A stretch of DNA of 33,355 bases from Lentisphaerae bacterium ADurb.Bin242 (GCA_002069785.1 MWCA01000061.1:1-33355), one strand, 5' to 3'; numbered from the stretch's first letter, positions 6,602 to 16,162 are shown. A program made the numbers and translations. Notes: generated by a model from the sequence alone, not told the origin.

Positions 6602-8683
6602 TTACTGGAATTTCAAGACTTTTAATGACAGCGGAGGGATCGTGATTTGTCCATGAACCGGCTTCGAACAGTGAGAGTCGAAAAAGTAATCCGTTGTTTC
6701 CTCCGTATTGGAAAGATTGGCAAATACCGGCATACTTCCCGCATCATCCCAATAAGCACTCATCCCCACGCTCGGATTTGACGATGTACAGCAGCCTTCC
6801 CCAGGGGCGGAATGTCTGGCATAGTCTGTGCATTCCTTCAACAGCATTGCGTTTTCCCGGTAAAAATCGGAATAGACTGGCAGGCTGGATGAAACCGTGG
6901 CGTGATTCAACAGAGCGCACATGGCATAACGGAGCCGATCCTCTTTAGACGCATTGGACGGCAGCATGTCGCAGACCTGCCGCGGCACAATGTTCATGAA
7001 ATGGGCGTGCGGGGTGAACATTTCTCCCGAGAATGAGGAAAAACCGCATTCTTCGGTCAGAACCAGCGACGCCATGTTTTCGGCCGCAATATTGGGGTTG
7101 TAAGTCAGATGAAGATAGAGTTCGCCGTCATGACCGGCCCGGTCGTGACTCCATTCCAGCAGTTCGAGCAGTTTCCGGAAATCGCGGTGCCGCGGACCGT
7201 GTTTCGGATTGAGACACTCCAGCCCGACGCACCAGTCGAAATACATGCCGTCGAAATCGTGATTTCTCAAAACTTCATCGATCGTATCTTTCCGTTTCTG
7301 CATCCAGCCGCTGGAAAGACACATCTGATATCCATAGTAACCATTGGGACCGAAGCTCGGAATAATACGGTCGCCTTCCGCCGCTATGCGGCTCCATTCT
7401 TCGGCGTGTTCCGGAAACCCACAAGCGTCCGGATGATATTCGTGAAGCGAGAAATAAGGTACAACGGAAATTCCATGCTCATGGGCACGGTGAAACATGT
7501 CATCCATTTTCGCCATTTCTTCCGGCGGATACGGCGGATAAGCGGCATCGCGCCAGAATATCCCGTCATTCAAAGTATTGCCGTCATTATGCAGACGCAT
7601 GAGCGCAACACCGGCACCTTTCAGACGTTTCAGATCATCATCGGTCGGCCAGCGCTGTTTCAAACCGCGGGAAGGAAAGAGGATATTTGAAGCACACGGA
7701 GAGAGCGGCACGATCTTTTCACGCACGAACGGAAAAGCGAGACTGAATTCAAAAATATTTTCTCCTTCGAGATACTGCCCTTCGCGGCGGCAATCCAGAG
7801 CGGAGAACCGCATTTCGTAGGAATCGAAGCCCCGCCGGTAGGCAAAATATCCCAATTGAAAGCCGGGCAGAGTTCCACCGATGGCGTCCCACTGGGCAAG
7901 TTGATCTCCGAGCGTAAACTGGAACCCTTCCACGCCTCGCTGAAGGACCAGCATTGAAACCGGAAGCCAGCGCGAAATATAAGCTTCCGCGTCGCTCCGG
8001 GCGGTTCCGGCGTAAAGAGAAATCCAGTTTTTGACATTGTTGGCGCCGTAGGCATACGATGCCTGAATCTGAGTTTCCTGTACAGCAAGACAATTCATGC
8101 TTTTCACCGGCCGCAATGTTCCGATCTGGACCATGCCGAGATTTTCGACCCGCCGGGCAGAGATCAGGGCAACACGGTGCCGTCCTTCACCCCAGCGGGT
8201 GTATTCCACACGATGGTTCATTTCCAGACCGTCAAGAATCTCTCCGGAATCGTCTGTCAGACTGCAACGAAATTCGAGCACGGGATTGCCGTTCCGTTCG
8301 GAAATTATGCATTCTGTTTGGACGGAATTGGAAGAACGATAGCAATGATAGGCGCCGTTTTCAATGATTCCGACCACTGTCGATTGCGGAGCGGCAAAGA
8401 GATTTTTTCCAGTTCCGTTTTTAATGACGGCTTCGGAAAGTTCTCCGCCGTGTTCGAGGTCATGAACGCAGCGGATATAACGGTTTTCGACAATAATGCG
8501 ATTCTTGTCTCTTGTCGCCTGAAAAGGAACGGGACCGGAATGGAATAAGTTCATTCTTGATATCTCCGGAATATTTCGGATATGTCCCCGTTTTTCAGGA
8601 TGTTTTCCGCGGAAAGAATAAGTGCCGGTCTCATTGCGATCAAGGCAGAAAAGACTTTTCTCATCTTTTTTCATCTCCGTCAT
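6602..8683 (-). CDS. Large TIM-barrel glycoside hydrolase-like protein, family not recognised
   Basis: A 693-residue protein. The N-terminal half (to about residue 330) looks beta-rich, like the super-sandwich domains that precede (beta/alpha)8 barrels in alpha-galactosidase-like and GH101-like enzymes. From about residue 345 a barrel is suggested by RWPTDDDLKRLKGAGVALMRLHND, GISVVPYFSLHEYHPD and DGMYFDWCVGLE. The Asp residues in DGMYFDW are in the position of a retaining nucleophile in such barrels, and LTEECGFSS may hold another active-site acid. No signal peptide is visible, in contrast to its secreted operon partner. ATG 8683 overlaps the TAA of the upstream DUF4838 gene (TAATG), so the two are coupled. 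It probably cleaves a glycoside released by, or related to, that partner. Fold is inferred by eye and the family is unassigned. Confidence 0.6.
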   Translation of the reverse strand: MTEMKKDEKSLFCLDRNETGTYSFRGKHPEKRGHIRNIPEISRMNLFHSGPVPFQATRDKNRIIVENRYIRCVHDLEHGGELSEAVIKNGTGKNLFAAPQSTVVGIIENGAYHCYRSSNSVQTECIISERNGNPVLEFRCSLTDDSGEILDGLEMNHRVEYTRWGEGRHRVALISARRVENLGMVQIGTLRPVKSMNCLAVQETQIQASYAYGANNVKNWISLYAGTARSDAEAYISRWLPVSMLVLQRGVEGFQFTLGDQLAQWDAIGGTLPGFQLGYFAYRRGFDSYEMRFSALDCRREGQYLEGENIFEFSLAFPFVREKIVPLSPCASNILFPSRGLKQRWPTDDDLKRLKGAGVALMRLHNDGNTLNDGIFWRDAAYPPYPPEEMAKMDDMFHRAHEHGISVVPYFSLHEYHPDACGFPEHAEEWSRIAAEGDRIIPSFGPNGYYGYQMCLSSGWMQKRKDTIDEVLRNHDFDGMYFDWCVGLECLNPKHGPRHRDFRKLLELLEWSHDRAGHDGELYLHLTYNPNIAAENMASLVLTEECGFSSFSGEMFTPHAHFMNIVPRQVCDMLPSNASKEDRLRYAMCALLNHATVSSSLPVYSDFYRENAMLLKECTDYARHSAPGEGCCTSSNPSVGMSAYWDDAGSMPVFANLSNTEETTDYFFDSHCSKPVHGQITIPPLSLKVLKFQ

Positions 8684-11649
8684 TATTTGATTTCTTCAAG
8701 TCGAATATTGTCGAACCAAGCGGTTCCTGAGGCTCCCATCAGGTAAAGCAGCAGATACGACTGATGTTTTGCATCATTTGTGTTCGGACCGCTCGTGAAT
8801 ATACATTCCTGATAAGTCCAAGGAATGGTCCCCATCAGCGCGGTGGTCGGGAACCAGCGATTTTTATCATCCATGATATTGATTACTACCCCTGAAAAGC
8901 GTCCTTTTTTCTGGACATTTTCCAACCGGACGAAAAAGCCGACTTTATACTTTGTATCGGGCTTAAGTGTCGGCAGGTTCTGACGGACGGCAATTGAATT
9001 GCCTTCCGATTCCAGTCGGAGTGAGCACGAACCGGCAACAAAAGTGTTGAAGTCATGGGAAACTTTGACTCCAGCGGGCAACTTATGGTGGTGAATCCAG
9101 GGGCCGAACACATTCGAGGCTTTTCCTCGCAGCGCGGAGAAAGTGCTGTCTTTCACCAGATTCTCCGGGTTTCGACGGTCGAAATAAATCGTTCCGAAAT
9201 TGTCGAGATCATGGAAAATCGCAACCAGATTGCGGTTCAGGAACGGAGTCCAGGAATAATAATTGTCCTCCATGTTTTCCCGGACCTGATGCCGGTTGAA
9301 GTTGGCCACGATTCTGTCCGCCTTCCGCAATCCCAGATCGGACAGCGGGATTGCGAGTTCACCGCTCCAGGAATTCTCGCCGGAAATTACTTTGAATTGT
9401 AATGCCGGGTTCCATGAGAAAGTTTTGCGATTGATGCCGTGCTTTTCATGGCAGAGAGTCATCAGGCTTCCGGAGGAACTGAGGATGATCTGATAATAGT
9501 TCGTCCTCGAACAGTCGGGATTCAGGAAAATCTCGATGCCGTTGTCTTTCCAGGCGTTGGTATCCGTGGAGGAACGTTCGGGAGCGCGGACTTTCTCCAT
9601 CAGCGGTTCCGTGAAATCGAAAGCAATGTAAAGATTTTTCGCATCCGCGGTCAGAACCACGCGGGAACGGTCTGTATTTTTGCCGTCGAGATTCTGCAGA
9701 TAGATTCCCTCTTGCCGCCAGATGGGTTCATCGAGCCTGCCGTCGACCGTCACGGTTTCGCCTGGCGGAAGAGACACGGCGTCAGCGTCGAAACGCGGGA
9801 TGGAATCGATCTGCCGGTCATATTGTTCCCCGTAACGGAGAATCACATCCAGAAAAAGTTTCCGGAAAAGTTTGACCCGACCGAGCGAATCAGCATCACC
9901 GGATGCCAGCTTTTCCGCCTGGTCGAACATGGCTTTGAGCAAGGCACGTTCGGCTTTGCTGTAAATGGCGGTCCATGCCTCATGGTTGCTGGCCGTAATG
10001 TTGCTTGGGCCGAGGTCAGTCATCACCGGGTCCTTGAGCAACTTGTGAGTCCACAGATATTCGATTCGTTCGAAGAATTTCTGCATACTCGGAGCCGCCG
10101 GACCGAACAGTCGGTGGTAATAATCGGAGAGTAGCGCATCCACGTCTGTTTTGTTGTCCCAGCAAACCTTGCCGAAGACATAATATTGCGGTAGGTTGAA
10201 CTGGTAATAGTCGGTTTCACTTTCGAGGAATGCGCCATGAATCAGTGGAGCCAGTTCCTTGTAATATTTGCCGATACACAGTGGCGTCGTATGTGGAATG
10301 CCGGGAAAAGTCTTGTCCGAGTGTTTGTTGGAATAATTCCAGAGCCAGACCTTGTGTCCGCCGTAATCCACCCATTGACGGATTCGTCCGGTATTTTGTT
10401 TCTGTGTCTCTGGATAACGCTCGGCCCAAGCCCCGGTAGTGGCGACCATCACATAGACGTTAGGGGGCATTTTGCGGCCGCGGGGAATATACTGATATGG
10501 GGTATAGGACATGTTGGTCACAATGCCGGGCACTTTTTCCTCGATAAGTCGTTCCGCAAGGTCGAAGACAAATCCCCAGTAAAAATCGGAAATGGTCTGC
10601 TCATCTTTCATGAATGGTTTGCATTTTTCACACTGACAGCGCATGAAACTGTCGCCCGGCATGGCACAAAAGACTTTTCCCGGCTGCTGTGCGGTCGGAT
10701 CCCAGCCAATTCTCCCGCTACCGGTCAGAATGCCGCGCTTCGAGGCCGGTTCATTCAGCAGGCACGATTTTGCATCCTGATACAATTCTTCCTTGACGCC
10801 GCTGGTGTAGCAGTAGTGCGACATCCAGACATCTCTGCGCTTGTCCGTAACACGCCTTCCGCTCGAATCGAGAAAGAAATATTCCGGATGCGTTTTCCCG
10901 AAGCGCTGCCAGTAGCCGAGATTGCCAAGTCCATGACAGCAGGGGACATACTGGGTTTGAAAACGCATCCGGAGATAATCCAGATTGCGTTCGTATATAC
11001 CGTTTTCCGGAAGAAAGTGTTTGCCCTCGTAAATCTGGACTTGCCGAGCTTCGTAGTCTGGACGGTCGTATATGTCGATTTCCGGAATCCGGAGCGGACC
11101 TTTCGGAAGGAGGGTGCCGGGACCTGCGAAGAAAAAACAGGCGTCCGCGAAACGTTCAAGAAAATCATAAACTCCGAACAACGTGCCCTTCTCATAATTG
11201 AACTGCCAGCCGGAAATCTTCTTTACGGCGGCGAATTCATCAAAGTTCGGATCGTCGCGGCCCAGAATATAGATTTTCCGGCCGACGGTTTTGATGATGA
11301 AAGCATCGCGACAAAGTTTCCGGTCATCGATCCCCGCCTTGCGGGAAAATTCGTTGATGCCGAGAATAAATGAAACAGCACCCGATGTCGGCGCGTTTAC
11401 CACGGGCAGAGTGCGGCCCAGTTTTTCTTTCAGAAGCGTTTGGAGTTCCACGGCGGCAAAACGTGTCATTTTTGAGGCGTCCGGAGCGAGAACGATTTCC
11501 CCGTCTTTGCCCGAAGGTGTCAGGCTGGCCACCTCGGTTTTTCCAATCCGGACTTGACGCGTCGGACGCGCATCTCCGAGAAAAGGCAGTTCATCGGCCG
11601 ATCCGGCCAGGGTCAATGCGACAAGACAGAACAACACTTGCTTCTTCAT
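8683..11649 (-). CDS. Secreted DUF4838 protein with alpha-glucuronidase-like N-domain and CBM9-like C-region
   Basis: 988 residues beginning with a signal peptide (MKKQVLFCLVALTLAGSA). Residues about 40-195 resemble the N-terminal domain of GH67-type enzymes (EIVLAPDASKMTRFAAVELQ, then GTLFGVYDFLER). The middle, about 195-520, is DUF4838-like, with the cysteine cluster MRCQCEKC and WLWNYSNKH. Residues about 635-826 form a CBM9-like domain (TVDGRLDEPIW, NGIEIFLNPD, FNRHQVRE). The last 150 residues are a second beta-sandwich like CBM4/9 ending in GTAWFDNIRLEEIK. The layout points to a surface or periplasmic polysaccharide-active enzyme. It starts 9 bp after the pseudopilin gene and ends overlapping the glycosidase-like gene, making a three-gene operon. 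Catalytic activity of DUF4838 is not established, and I do not assign a substrate. Confidence 0.75.
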   Translation of the reverse strand: MKKQVLFCLVALTLAGSADELPFLGDARPTRQVRIGKTEVASLTPSGKDGEIVLAPDASKMTRFAAVELQTLLKEKLGRTLPVVNAPTSGAVSFILGINEFSRKAGIDDRKLCRDAFIIKTVGRKIYILGRDDPNFDEFAAVKKISGWQFNYEKGTLFGVYDFLERFADACFFFAGPGTLLPKGPLRIPEIDIYDRPDYEARQVQIYEGKHFLPENGIYERNLDYLRMRFQTQYVPCCHGLGNLGYWQRFGKTHPEYFFLDSSGRRVTDKRRDVWMSHYCYTSGVKEELYQDAKSCLLNEPASKRGILTGSGRIGWDPTAQQPGKVFCAMPGDSFMRCQCEKCKPFMKDEQTISDFYWGFVFDLAERLIEEKVPGIVTNMSYTPYQYIPRGRKMPPNVYVMVATTGAWAERYPETQKQNTGRIRQWVDYGGHKVWLWNYSNKHSDKTFPGIPHTTPLCIGKYYKELAPLIHGAFLESETDYYQFNLPQYYVFGKVCWDNKTDVDALLSDYYHRLFGPAAPSMQKFFERIEYLWTHKLLKDPVMTDLGPSNITASNHEAWTAIYSKAERALLKAMFDQAEKLASGDADSLGRVKLFRKLFLDVILRYGEQYDRQIDSIPRFDADAVSLPPGETVTVDGRLDEPIWRQEGIYLQNLDGKNTDRSRVVLTADAKNLYIAFDFTEPLMEKVRAPERSSTDTNAWKDNGIEIFLNPDCSRTNYYQIILSSSGSLMTLCHEKHGINRKTFSWNPALQFKVISGENSWSGELAIPLSDLGLRKADRIVANFNRHQVRENMEDNYYSWTPFLNRNLVAIFHDLDNFGTIYFDRRNPENLVKDSTFSALRGKASNVFGPWIHHHKLPAGVKVSHDFNTFVAGSCSLRLESEGNSIAVRQNLPTLKPDTKYKVGFFVRLENVQKKGRFSGVVINIMDDKNRWFPTTALMGTIPWTYQECIFTSGPNTNDAKHQSYLLLYLMGASGTAWFDNIRLEEIK

Positions 11650-11658
11650 CTTTCAACC

Positions 11659-12375
11659 TCAATATGGGATTTTTGCTTCAACAGTACCTTCCGACTGCCA
11701 GAAAGTCGTATCGAGAGAATAATAATAGTTGTAACCGACATACCCTGTGATCCTGTGGGGTATCTGTAGCTTGGACAGTGTCATTACATGACCGTCGCAG
11801 AAGGACACATTCATGTGCTGATTATGGGGATAACCGTAATATTTGTCCGGTGTATAGGTATTGATGAGACAGCCAAGAATCCAGTTGTCTCCGTAACTTT
11901 CCAGAATCATGCAGGTCCGGGAAGGAGATTTCATCTTGTCTTTCTGATGCGTATAGTTTAGACTGGAATCACCCATGAAATTTTTTCGGAAGATAAAACC
12001 ATTCCCTCCAAGAGTGCTGGCATTTTCCTTGAGATTGTAGGACGGACAGGCCAATTTGGAGCGTCTCCCGGAAGTAATAGCGCCGACCTGAATCGTGCTG
12101 GTATATTTCAGATATTGCGATATCGGGTGCAAATAATGGAAAATGGAATACGGCGCACCCGGATCAACGGCGGTTGTCTGGTCGCGGCCGAAATAACCGC
12201 CGTTGTCGACGCAGTACATCAAATGTGCCTGGCTGATCTGACGGATATTGCCGATGCACTGAATGCCTCTTGCTTTTTCTCGTGCCGAGTTCAGCGCAGG
12301 CAGAAGCAACCCGGCTAGAATCGCGATGATGGCGACCACGATGAGGAGTTCGATTAATGTGAAACATCGTTTCAT
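11659..12375 (-). CDS. Type IV prepilin-like protein with C-terminal DGHV motif
   Basis: A 238-residue protein with a short basic leader (MKRC), the prepilin cleavage site before F5, the conserved E9 in FTLIELL, and a hydrophobic helix running to about residue 28. It continues NSAREKARGIQCIGNIRQISQAHLMY and ends with a domain carrying NVSFCDGHVMTL, the pattern of DUF1559/pseudopilin proteins that are very numerous in Lentisphaerota and Planctomycetota. The helix should insert in the cytoplasmic membrane and be processed by a prepilin peptidase, leaving the globular domain outside. ATG 12375 has AAGGAG nine bases upstream. It is the first gene of the operon with the DUF4838 and glycosidase-like proteins, so it may anchor, export or sense for that enzyme set. 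Family is confident; function is inferred. Confidence 0.85.
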   Translation of the reverse strand: MKRCFTLIELLIVVAIIAILAGLLLPALNSAREKARGIQCIGNIRQISQAHLMYCVDNGGYFGRDQTTAVDPGAPYSIFHYLHPISQYLKYTSTIQVGAITSGRRSKLACPSYNLKENASTLGGNGFIFRKNFMGDSSLNYTHQKDKMKSPSRTCMILESYGDNWILGCLINTYTPDKYYGYPHNQHMNVSFCDGHVMTLSKLQIPHRITGYVGYNYYYSLDTTFWQSEGTVEAKIPY

Positions 12376-12431
12376 TTGTAATTCTCCTTGTTTTTTTAAT
12401 GAGATTTGAATCTTTTCCGTTTGTATGGTAT

Positions 12432-12459
12432 ATTATAATGACTTCCAAAACTTTTTCAA
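12432..12459 (-). promoter_or_regulatory. Promoter of the pseudopilin/DUF4838 operon
   Basis: On the minus strand TTGAAA (12459-12454) and TATAAT (12437-12432) are separated by 16 bp, and the ATG of the pseudopilin gene lies about 57 bp downstream. It sits in the 123-bp divergent gap with the AraC gene, so the AraC product is the natural regulator. Confidence 0.6.
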
Positions 12460-12475
12460 TGGCTTGATCTTGCTA

Positions 12476-12493
12476 ATTTGTAATCAGAATTGC
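12476..12493 (+). promoter_or_regulatory. Possible AraC operator ATTTGTAATC-AG-AATTGC
   Basis: This 18-bp word just before the AraC start codon recurs at 16265-16282 with 16 of 18 bases the same, in another regulator-flanked divergent gap. A shared 18-mer in two short non-coding gaps suggests a binding site. The assignment to the AraC protein at 12499 is inference from position. Confidence 0.35.
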
Positions 12494-12498
12494 TGAAT

Positions 12499-13434
12499 AT
12501 GAAAAAAATACTCAACCTCGATGAATTCCGCGATTTGCTGATCCATCCCGAAAAATGGAAAATCGTATCCGCCGACTATCACGACTCCGGCATAGCCGAG
12601 CAGAAACCTCCTCTTTATGCGCCCAAACAGGAGGTGCAAGTCCACAGCGACATGCGTGAAATCATGATTGCTTTGCAGGGCAGCTATATTTTCCGCTTCA
12701 ACCGCAAATATTATAAATGCAAGCCCGGAACCGTTTTCCTGATCGACAAAGAGGTCGAGCATGAAGCGAATTATGCAAAAGACGCCGGAGATGTTCTTCA
12801 TCTCTGGACTTATACTCACCAGAAAAATACGGTCATACACTGTGTTTCGATGCATCGGAATAAATTGCAGAACCTCACCCACGCCTTTATGCATCCGTCT
12901 GAATCCCCTGATTTGGACTCGTTGTGGGATCTCTGGCAGCAAGCCGGCTCGGAAACGGAAAAACTTTGGTATTTGCAGCAGCTCAAGCTCTATCTGGCCT
13001 ACTCGTTCAGTTTGTTTTTCCTCCATACGGAATTGCGTTCCGGCGATCAGCCCAAGTTCAAACTGATCGAGGTCGCCATGGAACGAATCCGGCTCGATTT
13101 GTCCAAAGGCATCCGTATCGAGAATCTGGCCCGGCTCGTCGGGTATTCAAAATTCCATTTTGTTCATCTTTTCAAGCAGTTTACAGGCCGGACTGTCCTG
13201 GACTACGTCAATCACTGCCGGCTGGAACGGCTCGACCTGCTGCTGAAACAAAACATCAGCCCCAAGGAAATTGCCGCGGAACTGGGATTCCAGGATGTCC
13301 ATTCCTACTATCAGTGGATTCGGCTGCACAACAAAAAGAAGCAGGCATCCACAACAAACCATGACCTGGAAAAAGATGGCGTGGCAAATCGCCGGACGGT
13401 TAAACCCGATCGTAAAAACCGCTCCGGAAACTGA
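12499..13434 (+). CDS. AraC family transcriptional regulator (first)
   Basis: A 311-residue protein. Residues about 40-110 look like an AraC-type cupin sensor (REIMIALQGSYIFRFNRKYY, then GTVFLIDKEVEHEA). The C-terminal region from about 190 carries two helix-turn-helix motifs (RIENLARLVGYSKFHFVHLFKQ and SPKEIAAELGFQDVHSYYQWI). A basic, probably disordered tail of about 30 residues follows, rich in Lys, Arg and Asn, which is unusual for the family. The start is ATG 12499; a TTG at 12490 is in frame, but neither has a strong ribosome site. Divergent orientation to the pseudopilin/DUF4838/glycosidase operon over 123 bp makes that operon its likely target, with a sugar breakdown product as probable inducer. 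It is convergent with the next gene, with only 24 bp between stops. Confidence 0.85.
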   Translation: MKKILNLDEFRDLLIHPEKWKIVSADYHDSGIAEQKPPLYAPKQEVQVHSDMREIMIALQGSYIFRFNRKYYKCKPGTVFLIDKEVEHEANYAKDAGDVLHLWTYTHQKNTVIHCVSMHRNKLQNLTHAFMHPSESPDLDSLWDLWQQAGSETEKLWYLQQLKLYLAYSFSLFFLHTELRSGDQPKFKLIEVAMERIRLDLSKGIRIENLARLVGYSKFHFVHLFKQFTGRTVLDYVNHCRLERLDLLLKQNISPKEIAAELGFQDVHSYYQWIRLHNKKKQASTTNHDLEKDGVANRRTVKPDRKNRSGN

Positions 13435-13458
13435 TGCCCCGGAATGGCAAAACATGTT

Positions 13459-14799
13459 TCAAAGAGAAAGCCGCGATTCCAATTCGAGAAATCCCTTGAC
13501 CAGATCGTCGTGAATATGGAGATATTGTGGAATGCCGCAGACCATCGGGGATAGCTTCGCTTCATAGCTTTCCATGTCCGCATTGCGATCAGGGGCATAA
13601 CCGTATTCGGCATCCGTCAGGCTCACAACAACCGGCAATAAGGCCTTTGCCTTGGCAACAATCTCGTTTTTGATCGCCTGGAACATTTCAAACGGGGCGC
13701 CGAACAGAGTGACCGGACCGAGGCGGACCCCGTGTATCTGAACATGAAAGAAACCGTCCTGGTTCCGCTCGAAAAAGGCTTTGAAACGTCGATGGCCATC
13801 GAGATAGGCGACCGCCATGCCGGTGTTCCGCGCGCTTTCCTCCGCATCGGCATTTTCAAGAATTGCCTGCTGCTTGTCCAGAAACTTTCCTATCTCCTTC
13901 CAGTCGACCGGACGCGTTGCAATTGCAACCGGCATCTTTGCGGTGCCGAGTGTATCAAAGTCTACCGGTTGTGCCTGAGCGAGTCCGATACGAATGACCC
14001 GTTCGAAACGTCCGGCAATCACATCCAGAGCCAGCAGGGCCTTGTTCTTGTCTTTGTGCCCGACCGCACAGGGATTCACATCTCCTTGTGCGCCTTGAAG
14101 GAATAGTCCGACTGAACCGGGGAAAGTCCGCATAATCGAGTGAATTGCAATGGCCGGAAAATCGCCGCTGATGTGCGTACTCTGTCCGCAGACTACCGGA
14201 TGGGCCGCAAAACAGGCGAAAAATCCTGCGAGCGAGCCGTCTTCCCGCTCGAAACGCAGGACCGTGGCCTTTGTCTCCGTAAGTTCGGGCTTATCGGGAC
14301 GCCACCCTTCTTTCAGACAGTCTTCCAATTCAATATTGAACTTGTCTGATACGCGGTTGAGTCCGATTCCCTCGCAGGGGACCACCGCAACCGCCATGTT
14401 CACCGATTCGAGTTTTTCAAGTGCTTCCAGTCCGGCTGCCGCGATCTTGCGGGACAGCAGTGCAATGTAAACCGGGTCCGGCACTCCCCATGCGTCCCCG
14501 AGATGTTCCCAAGCCGGGCCGGTATGCGTATGACTGGCACAAATAAAAATATCCGCTTCTTCAAGCTCCGGATGTTTTTCCCGGATCAGTGCAACGGACT
14601 TTTCATACGTGGCCGGGGAAAACCCGGCAAGGTCACAGGCGATGATTACGCACTTGTGTCCGCCGAGTTCAAAAGCGGCCGCCCGGGCTTCCAACGGATC
14701 GCGCACCCAGGTGGAGCTGCGATGAATGTAAGGGCCATACCCCAGCAATTCAACTCCGATCCGCGGAGTAATGTCTCTAACAGCAAAACCGGCTTTCAT
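13459..14799 (-). CDS. Neutral/alkaline ceramidase N-domain-like hydrolase (copy A)
   Basis: A 446-residue protein that starts like the neutral ceramidase N-terminal domain (MKAGFAVRDITP...ELLGYG). The zinc motif ASHTHTGP has H90 and H92, and a second His lies in FAAHPVVCGQ followed by HISGDFPA, matching the HPT...SGD pattern of ceramidases. QGAQGDVNP also fits. There is no signal peptide and no C-terminal Ig-like domain, so it is probably a cytoplasmic metal-dependent amide hydrolase. True ceramide as substrate is doubtful in this catabolic setting; a small N-acylated metabolite is as plausible. ATG 14799 has GAGGGGA upstream. It lies 148 bp after the DegT gene on the same strand and pairs with it in the way the second copy at 20036 pairs with the second DegT gene. 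Confidence 0.75.
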   Translation of the reverse strand: MKAGFAVRDITPRIGVELLGYGPYIHRSSTWVRDPLEARAAAFELGGHKCVIIACDLAGFSPATYEKSVALIREKHPELEEADIFICASHTHTGPAWEHLGDAWGVPDPVYIALLSRKIAAAGLEALEKLESVNMAVAVVPCEGIGLNRVSDKFNIELEDCLKEGWRPDKPELTETKATVLRFEREDGSLAGFFACFAAHPVVCGQSTHISGDFPAIAIHSIMRTFPGSVGLFLQGAQGDVNPCAVGHKDKNKALLALDVIAGRFERVIRIGLAQAQPVDFDTLGTAKMPVAIATRPVDWKEIGKFLDKQQAILENADAEESARNTGMAVAYLDGHRRFKAFFERNQDGFFHVQIHGVRLGPVTLFGAPFEMFQAIKNEIVAKAKALLPVVVSLTDAEYGYAPDRNADMESYEAKLSPMVCGIPQYLHIHDDLVKGFLELESRLSL

Positions 14800-14831
14800 A
14801 CTTTCCCCTCTTTTTACTTCACTTGAAGCAA

Positions 14832-14843
14832 TTGCAAAAATGA
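14832..14843 (+). promoter_or_regulatory. Weak match to the AraC half-site, upstream of the copy A hydrolase
   Basis: TTGCAAAAATGA differs at two of twelve positions from the TCGCAAGAATGA half-site found at 18545-18556 and 16339-16350. It lies in the gap between the DegT and ceramidase-like genes, but no tandem partner is clear, so this is a weak candidate. Confidence 0.2.
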
Positions 14844-14947
14844 AACATCAGGAAAACTTTACCAGGAATTCAAATTCGTTGAAATCTACCGAGCAATTTA
14901 ATATACTTCGGAAAAACTCTTTCATAGTTTATTCTCTTGTTTTCCGA

Positions 14948-16162
14948 TCATGCGCCGTAAACAGCCATGACTTTTGTCAATGCCTCGGCCAGGAGATCCA
15001 GATTTTCCGTATCGCCCATCAGCCAGGACGCCCCTAAAACCAGCTCCTGATGCTCAATGAAATTCTGTGCGACTTGCGAACTCTCCAGACGATATTGATT
15101 CTTCGGCACATTCCACAAAGGATGCTCGAAAATCGCTTTCCCCCAGATGGGGCCGATGCCGGCCGCCCCTTCCGCCGCCAGTGCGTTCATTACATCGAGC
15201 CGGGTTTTCCCGGCTTTCAGAGCACCCTTTTCAAGCATGAGAACAAAAAAATAATAGCTCTGAACCGTGGCAAGACGACCGCGTTTCTGACAAGTCAGAC
15301 CGGGGATTTTTTCCAGCAGCGACTGGAAGTAAAGGGCGTTTTTTTCACGCAGTGCCGTATCCTCTCCGAGATGTTCCAGCTGGCCGAGCAGAATGGCGGC
15401 CTGAAATTCGGTTGCCCGGTAGTTGTGGCAAAGCAGTCCTTCCGTCGGCGGACTGGCGGACTTGCCCTGTTTGGAACCCTGCTGATACCCGATATGTTTC
15501 AGGCGTCCGAGGCGATCGAACAATTCCGGATCGTTCGTTGTACAGAACCCGCCTTCGCCGGCCGTCATCAGTTTGGACTGCTGGAAGCTGAAACTGCCGA
15601 TGTCGCCGACCGACCCGGTTCCCTTCCCATCCCAGAATCCGCCGTGCGAATGGGCGCAGTCTTCGATCACCTTGAGATCGTGTTTCCGGGCAATCGCCAT
15701 GATTTTTTCCATATCCGCCATGGAACCGAACAGATGAACCGGAATCACCGCTTTTGTGCGTGATGTAATGGCCGCTTCCAAAGCACCGGGATCCATGCAG
15801 AGCGTATCGGGTTCCACGTCCACGATGACCGGCGCCGCTCCGACATACAGAGGCGCCATTCCGGTGGCAATCCATGTATAGGCAGGAACAATGACCTCGT
15901 CTCCGCGGCCGACGCCCAACGCCTGAAGCGCACATTCGAGCGTCACGGTTCCGTTCACCATGAATATCCCATATCCGGCTGTTTGATACGCCGCGAACTT
16001 TACGGCCAATTCGTTCTCGTATTTGCCGTAGAAAGACCAGTTCTTGCTGAAATAGATTTCATTCAGCAGGGCTGCCGTTTCCGGATAAGTGCGCAAAACG
16101 GGATTCAGGACGGGAGGTTCCTGAAATGTTTTGCGGCCGCCGTCAATTGCAAGTTTGACCAT
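14948..16162 (-). CDS. DegT/DnrJ/EryC1/StrS family PLP aminotransferase (copy A)
   Basis: A 404-residue aminotransferase. The PLP lysine is K197 in SFSFQQSKLMTAGEGG, and D168 in VIEDCAHSHGG should bind the pyridine nitrogen. GDEVIVPAYTWIAT and PVHLFGS are family hallmarks. Sugar- and cyclitol-aminotransferases (for example scyllo-inosose aminotransferases) and AHBA synthase-like enzymes share the EDCAHxHGG and QQSK features. The reaction would interconvert a keto group on a sugar or cyclitol and an amine, with Gln or Glu as partner. Over the first 200 residues it matches the second copy (18647) at 130 positions without gaps. ATG 16162 has AGAGAGG upstream. It is divergent from the isomerase at 16592 and followed on its strand by the ceramidase-like gene. 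Confidence 0.85.
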   Translation of the reverse strand: MVKLAIDGGRKTFQEPPVLNPVLRTYPETAALLNEIYFSKNWSFYGKYENELAVKFAAYQTAGYGIFMVNGTVTLECALQALGVGRGDEVIVPAYTWIATGMAPLYVGAAPVIVDVEPDTLCMDPGALEAAITSRTKAVIPVHLFGSMADMEKIMAIARKHDLKVIEDCAHSHGGFWDGKGTGSVGDIGSFSFQQSKLMTAGEGGFCTTNDPELFDRLGRLKHIGYQQGSKQGKSASPPTEGLLCHNYRATEFQAAILLGQLEHLGEDTALREKNALYFQSLLEKIPGLTCQKRGRLATVQSYYFFVLMLEKGALKAGKTRLDVMNALAAEGAAGIGPIWGKAIFEHPLWNVPKNQYRLESSQVAQNFIEHQELVLGASWLMGDTENLDLLAEALTKVMAVYGA

